A program made the position numbers and the translations under genes. Below, one piece after another: positions 23,201 through 33,134 of a DNA stretch of 64,000 bases; within the stretch, counting starts at the first letter, position 1; every line of letters begins with the position of its first letter. Below the pieces are notes generated by a model that had not been told where the DNA came from, made no database searches, and saw nothing but the letters and a program-made list of their open reading frames with translations. Source of the DNA: Undaria pinnatifida (Eukaryota > Sar > Phaeophyceae > Laminariales > Alariaceae); the NCBI GenBank assembly GCA_012845835.1, contig JABAKD010000009.1:7653413-7717412 (forward strand), given 5' to 3'.

Positions 23201-26200
23201 ATTCTGGACTGGAACTGGGACTCGGGTCCGGGCTGGGGCTGGGGCTCGGGTTGGGGTTGGGGAAAAACCCTGGGCCTGGGCTGGGGATAGGGTTTTGGGT
23301 CGGAGTTAGGGCTTGGACGGGGGCGGTGGGTAGGTATGTCGGACATGGGTATGGGGTTTGGGTCGGGGTCAGGGCTTGGGCTAAGTCGAGGGCTAGACGT
23401 GGCATGCTGGGACTGGGACGGCAGGTTTGGCAAGGACTCGGATTGGAGCTGGAGTCTGGGACTGGGGCATGGGCTGGAGGGGAGTCTGGGGCTTACGTCG
23501 GGGCTGGGGTTGGGGCTGGGGCTGGAGCCTGGCCTAGGGCTACGGCTGGTGCTTGAGCCTCGGCTGAAGCTTCGGCTAGAATCTGGACTGGTGATTGGGC
23601 CTTTTTCGCCGCTGGCGTTGGGATTAAGGTTGATACTGGGGCTAGGGCTGGGGCCTTGGTTGGGGTTGGGGTTGGGGTTGGGGGCGGGGCTAGGGTTCGG
23701 TATAGGGCTTGGGCTGGAGACGGGGTTGGGGATGGGGCCGGAGTTCGGGCTGGAGACGAGGCCAGGGAAAAGGCCGAGGCCGAGGCTGAGACTGGGGCTG
23801 CAGCTGGGGCTTTGGTCACGGCTTGAGCTGGAGCTTAGGCTGGAGTTGGGGCCTTGGACCAGTGCAAAAGTTGGTATAGGGGGCTAGGGTTGGGGTTGGA
23901 GATGGGGGCTTAGTCGCGGTTAGAGCTGGGGCAAGGCTGCGGCTGGAGCTTGGGCAACGGTAACGGTTGACACAGATACTGGGGGTGGGGTTGGCTATTA
24001 GGTCGGGCCTGGAGCTCGAGCGTGGGCTGGAGCTGTGACTTGGTTCGGGGCTGGGGTTGGTTGGCGAGGATGGAGCTGGGGACGGGGATAAGAATAGGGT
24101 CATCATCGGGGCTAGGACTGAGCCTGGATCGTGGGCCGAGGATGCGGTGCTGGAGCTGGGACTGGCTTGGGTAGGGGCTGGCACTTTTACTGGCCCCCGG
24201 GGCTGGGGCTAGGGCAGGGGCTTTCGATGGAGGTGAGTCTAGGACTTAGGTCGGGACTAGAGCCGAGGTTGAAACCTGGTCTAGGTTCGGACTTGGACTA
24301 GAATCTAGGCTGGAGCTGTGGTTGGGGCCTGGGTTGGAGGCTGGGTTTGAGTCAGGGCTGGGGTTGGGGACTTGAAGTGAGACTGTGGCTGGGTCCGAGG
24401 ATGTAGTTGGGGTCGGAATTGGGGCTGGGGCTTGGGTCAGGGCTAGAGCTGGGACTGGGGCCGGGTCTGGACTGAGATTTGGGTTGAGGCCGGCGCCGTT
24501 AATTGGTGTAGGTGGTGGGGCTTAGACAGGGGCCGAGGAGGGGGCTGGGGCTGGGGCTGGGGCTGGGGCTGGGGCTGGGGCTGGGACTGGGGCTGGGGCT
24601 ACAGCTGAGGCTGGGGTTGGGGTTGGGGTTTGGATGGGGGTGAAGAAACGGTCGGGGCTGAGACTGAGACTGGGGCTGGGACTGAAGCTTGGATGAGGGT
24701 TAGGTCTGGAGCCTGGCTGGACACAGGGCTTGGATCGGGGCTGGGGAACCTTAGGGTTGACGACAGGGCTGGGGGCCGGGGCCGGGGATAGGCTTTGGAT
24801 CGGGATCAGGGGTGGGACTGAGGCAGGGACTGGGGATGAGGTTGAAGCTGATACTGGGGCTGAGGTTTGGTCTTGGTTCGGACCCTTAACTGAGGCTTGG
24901 GCCGGAGCTTGCGCTGGGGCTGGGCCTTGCACTGACACTGGGGTCGGGGTATGAGTAGATAATGATGGGTAAGACTGGGGCTGGGGCCAGGGATGGGGTT
25001 TGGGCCCAGGTTAGGGTTGGAGCTGGGTTTGGGTCAGCGCTAGAGCTGGTACCGGGACTTGGGCTTAGACGGGGTTGGGGACGGAGCTGAGGTAGGGGAT
25101 GAGGTAGGAGATGGAGCCGGGGAAGTGGCTTGAGATGTGGCTGGGGCTGGGGCTGGGACTAGAATTTGGGCCTGGGCTGGGTCTGGGGCCGGGGTGGGGA
25201 CTGGGGCTAGGGCTGGGGATAAACCTAAGGCTAGGGCAGGGGTTGAGGTTGATACTGGAGCTGGGATTGGGGCTTCGATCGGGGCTGGAGCTGGAACCTG
25301 GGCTGGAGCTGGAACTTGGGTTGAGGCCGGGGCTGGGGTAAAAGACACGGCTTAGGGACGGGGATGGGGGCGGGGTTTGGGACGAGGTTACAGGTAGGGC
25401 TGAGCCTGAGGCTGAAGTGGGTGCTGGGGCTTGGGTGGGTCTAGGGCCGAGACTGATACTGGGGCTGTGGTTGGATCTTGGGTAGGGGCTGGAGCTAGAA
25501 CCTGGAGCTGGAACTGTGGCTTGGTCGGGACTGGGGTTGAAGTTGAGGTTGAAGACAGGGCTCTGCCAGGTATAGGGATGGGATTTGGGTCGTGATTAAG
25601 ACTGAGACTGGCGCGGGGGATAGGAATGGGATGTTTGAGCTGGGACTGGGGCTTCGTTAGGGGCGGGAAATGGAGTTGGAGCCTGAGGATGACGCCGGGG
25701 CTAGAGCCTGGGCTTGAGGTTGGGCTTGGGTCGCTGCTGGAAATGGGGTTCGGGCTAAGACTGGGGCTGGCGCCAGGGATAGGGTTTGGGTCAAGATTCG
25801 GGAGGGGGCTTAGGTCAGGCTTAGAGCTGAGACTAGGACTGGACTGGAATAGGGCTTGGGTTGGGCCCGGGGCTGAGGCTGGGTAGGAGATGGTCATGGG
25901 CTTGGGCTTGAGCTTGGGCTCGGACTAGGGTTGGGGTCGGGGCAGGGCTGGGGCTGGTGCTAGGGCTAGGGCCGGTGCCGAGGCTGGGGATGTGACTAGG
26001 GCGGTAAAGCTGGGACTGAGGCTGAGACCGGAGCTGTGGCTGGGACACAGGCAGGTCAGGGCTGCAGCTGGAGCCTCAGCTGAAGCTGGGGTGTTGGACT
26101 GGGGTTAGCATTGTTGTTAGGGGTTGGGGCTGGGCCTGGAGGTGGAGGTTTATTTGGAGTTATGGCTGCGGTCGGGGCTGGGGCTTGGCTGGGGTTCATC

Positions 26201-27264
26201 GGGATCTGGGTCTGGGTCTGGGTCTGGGTCTGGGTCTGGGGTTAGAGGTGAGTCTGGGGCTTGGGTCGGGGCTGGGACTGAGGTTGAAGCCTGCCTAGGT
26301 TCGGGCTGGGGTTGAAAATGTGGCTGGAGCCTGGGTTGGAGGTTGGGCTTGAGTTGGGGCTGAGAGTGGGGATTAGGAGTACGACCGTTGCTGGGTCCGA
26401 GGAGGGGGTTTGGTTCGGGATTGAGGCTGGGTTTGGGTCAGAGTTGGGTCTGGGACTGGGGCTGGGGCGAGACTAGGGGTTAGTCTGGAGTCGGTGCCGG
26501 GGATGCTGTACGCTGGGGCCTGGGCCGGGATCAGGGCCGGGGCCGAGGCCGGGACTGGCGCTGGGGCTGGAGTGGGGCTAGGGTTACGAATGAGGCTGAG
26601 GTTGGAGCTGGGACTTGGGGCTGGATGAAGGGAGGGAATGGGGCTAGGGCCGAGACTGAAGCTGGAGCTGGGACTAGACCTTTTTTCGGGGCTGGATCTG
26701 GAGCCCTGGCTGGACATGGGGCTTGGATCGCGGCCGGAGTTATGGTTGGCAACAGGGCTGGGGTCGGACTTGGGGATGGGATTTGGGTCGAGGTTTGGGA
26801 TGAAGCTGGGGTTGGGGTTGGGGTTGGAGTCGGGTTTGGGGCTGAGACTGAAGCTGATACTGACGATGGGGTTAGGGCTTGGGTCGGGGCTGGAGCTTGA
26901 GCTTTGGCTGGAGCTGGGGCTTGAGCCGGAGCTTGGGCCGGGGCTTGTGTTGGGGTTGGGGATCAAGGGCAAAACTGGGGCTCAAGCCAAGGATGGGGTT
27001 GGGGTCGGGGTTGAGGCTTGGGCTTGGGTCTGCACATACAACACATAAAATTCAGTGAAAAGGGAGGATGCATGGTGGTCGCAGCACGCCGCGGTCGTCC
27101 GCGTGGTGCTCACCTCGATGCCGAAATTCGTACTACAGCAAATATCGTACCGTCATCGTTAACAAACTATCAGCCCACCGATCGATCGGCTTCTCTCACT
27201 GCGCGCACATGCAACATTCGATATTAAATATGGCCGAAAATATTGTTCAAGTACACAAAGTGAA

Positions 27265-27640
27265 CTAACTACGACGGCTCTGCGAAACTTCAGCGGGGCC
27301 AACTCGAGACGGTTTGCGACGAATCAAGTCCCATGCGTTACAGTAGCGCAAGATCATCCACTTGTGTGGGCACTGGGTTGGTGGAAATCGGTTCTCTGCA
27401 AATCTCTCAATCATTGATGATGCAAAACCATCACCGCTCGCCCCGTCGCGTATCGCCGTGTAATAGGTACAGCTGATAATGTGCGTGCGTACCAGCAGTG
27501 CACCGCAGTACTCACAAAGGCACGGCCCATGTACGCGGCGAGGATACATCGGCGCAAGACCACCGTGAAAGAACAGCCTACGGTATGTGGGTGGCTGCCG
27601 GTGATTGCGCTACGATTTTATGTTTATAGTCAGACTGCGT
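27265..27640 (-). mobile_element. LINE 3'-end fragment (C-terminal zinc-binding region)
   Basis: The minus-strand frame reads ...RRLFFHGGL...PCLCEYCGALLVRTHIISC, i.e. a C-x2-C...H-x4-C pattern followed by YYTAIRDG. This arrangement is typical of the C-terminal tail behind the reverse transcriptase (and RNase H, if present) of I/Jockey-type LINEs, where a Cys-x2-Cys-Gly...His...Cys motif precedes a short helical tail. The frame continues to a stop at 27265. I do not see the reverse-transcriptase core upstream, so this is a 5'-truncated remnant, as is usual for LINE copies. The call rests on the motif alone. Confidence 0.4.
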
Positions 27641-28012
27641 CCGGGACCAGTACCGGCGCGTTATCTACGTCGAGGGTGCCTGTATAAATGCAGTCTTCCC
27701 CGATGCCACTAGCAGAGATGGCGGTCATCATACCCGCTTTATCTTCGGCGTTCGCGGAAATCTCTCTCTCTTTCTCGTCATTCTTGGTGTGGTGGCGCTC
27801 CGTCCCTGTCGCGGCCGAAAGCCCTTCGGCCGCAGCAGGGACACAGTGCCAAGGATGACGGTACGTCGCTCGGTTGGACTAATAGTTGGCGGCCGTGGGC
27901 CGCCATCGTCGCTCGCGTCGTTTACTTGCTGGTCGCGAGGTCGGTCGCGCAGTCGATCTCCTTCTGTCGCTCTCGTGCAAAATTTAACAACGCTGCGATA
28001 ATGTTAATGCTA
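27641..28012. other. Non-coding stretch
   Basis: No gene or repeat is recognised. It could hold more decayed LINE sequence, but I see no motif that shows it. Confidence 0.35.
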
Positions 28013-28830
28013 CATATCTTATAAAAATAAAAACACACTCCAGTTGTGAGATCGAAGATTTTGTCGAAACTCATCTTTGCAAGCTGTGTGTGATACTCCG
28101 ATCGCGCGTACTACTGGGTGTGTATCTTCATTAAGGATATAGGTCGGCAACTCCCCTTGGAACTAGAGTGTAGCTTGTACCAGGGTCAACAGGGTGATGT
28201 TAGTCAGTCTGTGTGCGAAAACTATAAAACCCGTTTTTGAGGGAACAAGATCTGACAGCTGTGGAACGAAATGCATCAGTTTATCAAGTGTATCCTGTAA
28301 GTCGTATAACCGGTGAGGGCAGGGCGGAGTTTTTAAGGGCGTGGGGGGCTAGGTTTGAACAAGAGGGACCGGGGGGGGAGGACGGGCGGGGCAACTCAAT
28401 CTGTTCGCGGAATCTATAAATCCTTCAAGGGGATAAATCTGACGGTTGCGGAAGGAATGCATCAGTTTATCATGTATATCCTGTAAGTCGTACATCCAGT
28501 GAGGAGAGGGCGGAGTGTTCGAGGGGGTGGGTGGGTTGGGGGGGTTGGGGTGGGAGGGGGGGGGGCAAGGGGATTTCCAACAGCTTTATATATGTAATGA
28601 TCAGTTACAATATAATATTCGTTGTTGTTATTGTTGTTATTACTACTTGATATACAGACGATTAATGGCAACACTTGGTCCTGCATGATAAATACAATGT
28701 CATCGTATATTAGGATCTGAATCATGAAAACTTACTAGAGACGGGTGACGTAATACGCAGCTTGCAAAGATGAGTATCGACCCTAAATTCGAACACACAG
28801 CTGACGTTGTTAGAATACTTTTATAAAATT
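28013..28830. repeat. Foldback-like repeat with internal duplication
   Basis: The left end (about 28013-28090) and right end (28757-28830) are inverted, diverged copies of each other: the right contains GCAGCTTGCAAAGATGAG, the left its near-reverse complement ACTCATCTTTGCAAGCTG, and both have a TATAAAA block at the outer side. The interior holds a diverged direct duplication (about 28216-28345 and 28405-28530), both copies with GAA(C/G)GAAATGCATCAGTTTATC-like sequence and a TATCCTGTAAGTCGTA phrase. A third, solitary end-copy lies at 43662-43745. This could be a non-autonomous DNA element; no target duplication is evident. Confidence 0.5.
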
Positions 28831-29394
28831 ATTGCAGCTCCGCGTCGATGCCAGGACATCTCTCTTTCACTACGGGTCATCGTTTGAATTGTACCACAGC
28901 GCCAACGACAAGCGCTGGCGTGCTGTTTCCCAGGACCCTGCTTCAATATTTAGGTTGGGTGGTCATACGGGAGTTTTACCTACTTCAATGTTATTCGTCC
29001 CGATTTGGCCGTCGCTGTCGGACGAACGGCTAAAAACGAAAACTGATTACGTTTTTAGGTTGGACTCTAATGCAGCCAAGGACCATTCGTTGCCGTGCTG
29101 TTGCTGTTTCTCAGTGAAACACTTCATTACCAATATAGAATCACCTGGGGTAGCCCTAGACCCGATCTAAATCTCCTCCCCCAGGGTAATGTACTGCTCG
29201 CTGTGTTCTGGTGCTCTTGTGTGGTCGATGGATTTTCGACGCTCAGCTCCTTAGCGCACGATATGATCGTGTTTGTATGCAAGATTTTCTCTTGGTAAGA
29301 AAGAGAAAATAACAGATTGTCGAGAGGTTGGATGCATGGAGGTCTTCCTTTCCAAGAATATTCCAAAACAGAATGTCTAACTACCAAAATACTT
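28831..29394. other. Non-coding stretch
   Basis: One + strand frame (28832-29170) begins after TTATTGCAG, which would serve as a splice acceptor, but it has no ATG, no known domain and no partner exon. I do not call a gene. Confidence 0.35.
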
Positions 29395-30135
29395 CGGTGT
29401 GTGTTCTTCACATGAAACTGATATTTCCACCCATCTATATTGACCACAAGTGTCCGTGCCGATGCCTCTTAGAGAGACGAGCTCTGATGATGTGGTCACA
29501 GACTACCATATAGAGATACACATTGCAAATACAGCAAGGTGATTTGGCCATGCAAAGTGCTACTACCACTAATAATGGATTTTTAGGGGCAGACTGTTTT
29601 TTCCACCCGACTACATCCAGCACAACCAACTAGTGTTATAAGGCTTAGTTTGGGTAAGCTATTGGTCAACCTTTTGCAAGTGGTCAAACGGACTAATACC
29701 CCACTAAGTCCTTAACAAATGGCGTCGTCGGCAGGACACGAAGCTGCGCGTGAAATCACAATGGGTTTCCAATTCATTCCCTTAACCACTCGGGCACGAC
29801 GACGCCATTTGTTAAGGAATTTAGTGGGGTATTAGTCCGTTTGACCACTTGCAACTGGTTAACCGATAGCTTACCCAAACTAAGCCTTATAACACTAGTG
29901 TCCGTGATGTTGCCTCCTCTCAAGAGCGACGAGCTCCGTGGTCACAAAGCTATAAGACAGATTTCCGTACACATCGCAAATACAGCAAGGTGATTTGCCT
30001 ATGCAATGTCAAACACAATGAAAACGAATGCGGAACGTAAGCTATCTGACACAACGCGAAGAAGGCTGTAAATCGGGTACTACTCCACTGTATACCCGGA
30101 TCGTGCATTACCGGGTGGGTGTTTTTTACATTAAC
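29395..30135 (+). repeat. Tandem duplication, second copy disrupted by a SINE
   Basis: Two diverged units. The first (about 29395-29570) contains CCACCCATCTATATTGACC, ACAAGTGTCCGTGC and ACACATTGCAAATACAGCAAGG. The second (about 29570-30135) has the same order: CCACCCGACTACATCC, ACTAGTGTCCGTG and CACATCGCAAATACAGCAAGG, with 29636-29893 inserted between the first two phrases. Both units share the AGCAAGGTGATTTG phrase. Confidence 0.7.
29636..29893. mobile_element. Double-bodied SINE with tRNA-Ser(GGA)-like core
   Basis: A 258-bp element with three parts. The centre, 29724-29803 on the minus strand, is an 80-nt tRNA-Ser-like sequence: perfect 7-bp acceptor stem GTCGTCG/CGACGAC, A-box CCCGAGTGGTTAAGG, anticodon loop TTGGAAA (GGA), a long variable-arm hairpin GTGATTTCAC, and a damaged T-arm (CTTCGTG where TTCGAA-type is expected). 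On each side an arm of 88-90 bp, in inverted orientation, starts with GCCATTTGTTAAGG and ends with AGCCTTATAA(C). The 7-bp sequence ACTAGTG flanks the element directly on both sides (29629-29635 and 29894-29900), and the paralogous unit at 29.45 kb gives the matching empty site. The arms are the body of SINE family 1. Confidence 0.8.
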
Positions 30136-31133
30136 CTGGTCTTGCCACCAATAATTCAATAGATATTACAGTAGAACTCCTCGATCGTATTAGATGGCTG
30201 ATTGGCAGATGATCGGCATTCTTATGATACGATACTGTATCATATCAGACAACATACTCTGGCGAAAACGACTTGGTTATCGATTATATCGGCATTTCCG
30301 TGATTGATTACTTGCATTAGTCTACTTGATTATAATCAAGTAGTTCTGTTGATTACGCAGTCACGGCTTTTTTCTAACCACAAACAGCCACGACCTCGGT
30401 GATTAGAGTATGATATTACAATCACATAACTTAACCAACTTGTAAGTTGATAAGGTGTGTTGATTGCCAGCAGTAGTGTCATTTATGTGGATAATTTTCG
30501 ACTTGAAAAATAGAGACTTGGTCGCGCGGTCAATATACTGGTTTGATCAGCATCTCTCTGATTCAATACAGGCCAGCAGCCAGCAGCCACCAGTATATAC
30601 TGGACTGCATCACTATGCTGGGGGTGACTGTTGAATTCAGGGAATTTGAGCTTTGAGCAAATTATGCGAAATTATTAGGACTTTTTCCGGGATGCCCGCC
30701 GCGCTCAGGGGCTAAGACCGCGAAACTTTCTAGATGCGGCTGGTGCGGGTGCCACGTGTGGGGGCACCGCCGCGAGCGCGTGGCCATCGGGGCCCTGAGG
30801 CGGAAGTTATCAGCCGAGGTAGAAAAAAAACTGTTTTAAAAAACCTCCTTCAAGAAAAGATAGCCGTCTGAGGAACAGCCAAAACTGAAACTAAACTCTA
30901 AAGGGATCTATAATTACTTAGGTCGGACGGTCGTGCGAAGAGGGTTACCAATGCCGGCAGGACACAGGGACGCCGCCTTCTATCACCACCAGGCCAGGGT
31001 AGTGTTCATCATAGCGTATGCCTCTCAGCTAGTGTTGCAGGCAGACATGAAGGAATTGTCCTCCGTGTCGTGATATAAATTATCGCTGCTCCGCGGCTTT
31101 TTTGCTGTCATTCTGCGCTCCTCGCACCAGCTA
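30136..31133. other. Intergenic stretch, no gene seen
   Basis: AT-rich to about 30640, then more GC-rich with GGGTGCCACGTGTGGGGGCACC near 30749 forming an imperfect hairpin. A perfect 22-bp palindrome lies at 30322-30343 (half-site CTACTTGATTA). The last part is downstream of the methyltransferase stop codon and should hold its 3' UTR. Confidence 0.4.
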
Positions 31134-33134
31134 CTACGCCCTAACCGGCCGAATCGGCGAGAGCTCATACAACGCGACATCGGGAAAATACCCCCGCCTC
31201 CACAGCACGCCCCCTCCCGAACAACTTCCGGAGCCCTCCTCGCCCTGCCCTTGCCCGTGCCTCTCTTCGCGCAATCCCGTTCCCCCGCCCTCCTCCACCA
31301 ACAACTTTCGGCACCTAAAAAAACTTTGGCCATCTTTGCTCTCCGCCCCCCGCTCAAACGCAGAAAAAAACTCTCGCTCCTGCACGTTTCGCGTCCTGTG
31401 AGCGATGTAAACGACGGACCCATCTCCGCCTGTGAGCTGCCGGAGCGACTCCATGAGCGGACCCCAGCCCGTGGGGTCGTACAAGAGGTCCGAACAGAGA
31501 ATTACGTCGAAGTTGCCGAGGGCCAAACAGGGTAGATCGCGGACAGGCGAGCCCCAGTCGTACTCTTGCACCTTTTGGGGAGGGCAAGAGGGTAGGGGGG
31601 AGGGGGCATAGATCGGAGATAGATGAAGAGAAGGGGAGAAGTATCATTGTACGAGTATGCTATTATAGCGCTACTATAGGTTTAGGTATAGATGGAACAG
31701 TCTCTGTCGGAACATCGCTTGGGTGCACCATTTGCTCCAAATAACGGAGGGCAAGGTTAACAGACGACCAAACAATCGCTGCCGCCGCCACAACAGGCGC
31801 ATTTTTTTTTCATCCCATTTACTATCCTCGCACCATTCTCGCTCTCCCTCCCAGTAGTGACTCAGATCCGGGGTCACATAGCGGGCCCTCCTTCCCCCTC
31901 CCCACTACGGTACGTGCCTTCATCTTTATCGTGACAATAATTCAGCATTTTCTTCCCACATCGATTCGCGTCGAATTGTACCTACCCACGCTACTAGGCG
32001 CTCTCAGCAGTTGATTCCCTTTTTTTGAATTTTTGCAAATAAAGTCAAAATCTCACCACGGTGGGAATCGAACTCAAGGACCAACGCTGGTAGCATTCGA
32101 GGGTAACCACTAGACCACAGGGGCGACCGGCTTACATTAACACACACCGACGATGACACAGTCATTGCGGCCGCCACGGCTACAACAGACATACCAATCC
32201 ACGATACACCGCCGTATCGCTCTGTCCGGAAACGTAAGAAAGCATTGGGTCAGGTATCGTACCAGACAGACTTGAAGCTGCTACACACCCCTACCTTAAC
32301 GTTGACGGCGCCCGCACAGCAGTTTCGGCTCAGGTTAAGCTTCAGCAAGGGGATCAAGTCCCTAGCATCGGTTGCGACTACTTCGGACGCACCCAGCGCG
32401 GCACAGAGCGCCGACACCGCGCCGCAGCCGGCGCCAAGCTCCACTATCTTCTTCCCTCTCATGGCACCTGGGCCGAGAGAAGCAAGGAAGGCGCCTAGCG
32501 CCAAAGAACAGTCCCAGACCGTGCCGAAAAACCCTCCAAGCGAGACAGATTCCACCGCGGATATTTCGATGACGTTGTCACTGGCGTTGCTGCTATCCCT
32601 AGCGATATTGTTGCTGCCGCAGCACACATTGGAGTTTGCCTCCGCCGCTGCTGCTGCTGCTGCTGCCGCTCTCTCTGTTGCTACCGTGGCTGACGCCGCC
32701 GCTGCTGATGTTGCCTCTGGCGGTGGCAGCGGCTTCAGTGGGTTCGCGCTAGGCTTTAAATATCTCGTTACCGTGCCGGCATTGTTGGTGTTGTCGTTTT
32801 CATCCCCGACCGCCGAAAAATCGTCCTCAAAGGTCGAAAAATCATCCATCGGGGGATGGGAGATATTGCCGATGGGTGTATTCAGTAGCTCGTACTTTGG
32901 TTGCTGTGCACACCCTCGCCCGCCCACAACCCGATCACTGACCAAGAAGCGCAGACGACGAAGGTTGCACGCGCCGTCGCGGACTGCCCAAACCGGCACA
33001 TCAGTTTTCCCTTGTGAACGATGGCGACGCTTATTGCGACCTGTGTGTCGCGTTTCCCCCGGGCGTAATGAGAAGCATACGAAAAACAAAACAGAGAAGC
33101 ATGCGGGGAAAGACGGGACGAAGGTTGTGCGCAA
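31134..33134 (-). CDS. METTL21-type (Methyltransf_16) protein methyltransferase, two exons
   Basis: Likely an S-adenosylmethionine-dependent lysine methyltransferase of the METTL21/EEF1AKMT group, which modifies chaperones and translation factors. Exon 1 is 33134-32295 and exon 2 is 31571-31134. The donor GTTAAG|GTAGGG and acceptor CCAAAAG|GTGCAA join in phase 0 and give 425 aa if the first ATG is used. Family marks in order: VWD (206-208) with a following LALGAFL helix, SAM-binding motif I VELGAGCG (231-238), the acidic end of strand 2 in VVATDA (D256), YDWG (284-287) and DVILCSDLLYD (302-312). The C-terminus DVALYEL fits the last strand of the fold. Family members are usually 200-300 aa; the extra length is an N-terminal half with a poly-alanine tract (about residues 140-165). 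The start is uncertain: an acceptor at 32983 would join in phase to a candidate exon at 34259-34814. The intron carries a SINE-like tRNA head. The substrate cannot be told from sequence. Confidence 0.82.
32030..32128 (-). mobile_element. tRNA-like SINE head in the methyltransferase intron
   Basis: Read on the minus strand it has a perfect tRNA A-box (TGTGGTCTAGTGGTTA) and B-box (GAGTTCGATTCCC), followed by an A-rich tail with TTCAAAAAAAGGG. The ends do not pair into a 7-bp acceptor stem, so it is not a functional tRNA gene. The opening GGTCGCCCC resembles the head of the SINE at 39211. It lies in the same orientation as the host gene. Confidence 0.6.

Larger units (their letters stand above)
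8767..27030 (+). repeat. 18-kb degenerate G-rich hexamer array (GGGNNN)
   Basis: About 18.3 kb of near-continuous GGG-plus-three-bases hexamers: GGGGCT, GGGACT, GGGTTG, GGGGTT, GGAGCT and close variants. G-runs are always on the + strand. Period 6 holds nearly throughout, while single units vary, so the array is old or fed by many local duplications. Longer repeats are superimposed, including a GTATGCCGGA...GGGTTTGGG landmark and a GTGAGT(C/T)TGCGGCGTGGGTCGGG landmark, each seen about seven or eight times. Breaks are few: a transposon at 20044-20255 and a short non-repeat patch near 12540-12612. Frames read as Leu-Gly, Ala-Gly, Pro-Gln or Pro-Ser repeats on both strands and are not genes. The density of G-runs gives strong G-quadruplex potential (inference). 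Confidence 0.95.

Noticed and set aside
8767-27030. Dozens of open frames giving Leu-Gly, Ala-Gly, Pro-Gln, Pro-Ala or Ser-Pro repeats, up to about 280 aa
   Set aside because: They occur in several frames and on both strands at once, follow the hexamer, and have no unique segment or domain. They are translations of the satellite.
28832-29170. Possible exon after TTATTGCAG
   Set aside because: No start, no domain and no partner exon; composition is not clearly coding.
29724-29803. Functional tRNA-Ser gene
   Set aside because: The T-loop is altered and the anticodon stem has a mismatch, and it is part of a mobile element with inverted arms.
32030-32128. Functional tRNA gene
   Set aside because: A and B boxes are good, but the ends do not form an acceptor stem and the T-stem pairs poorly.
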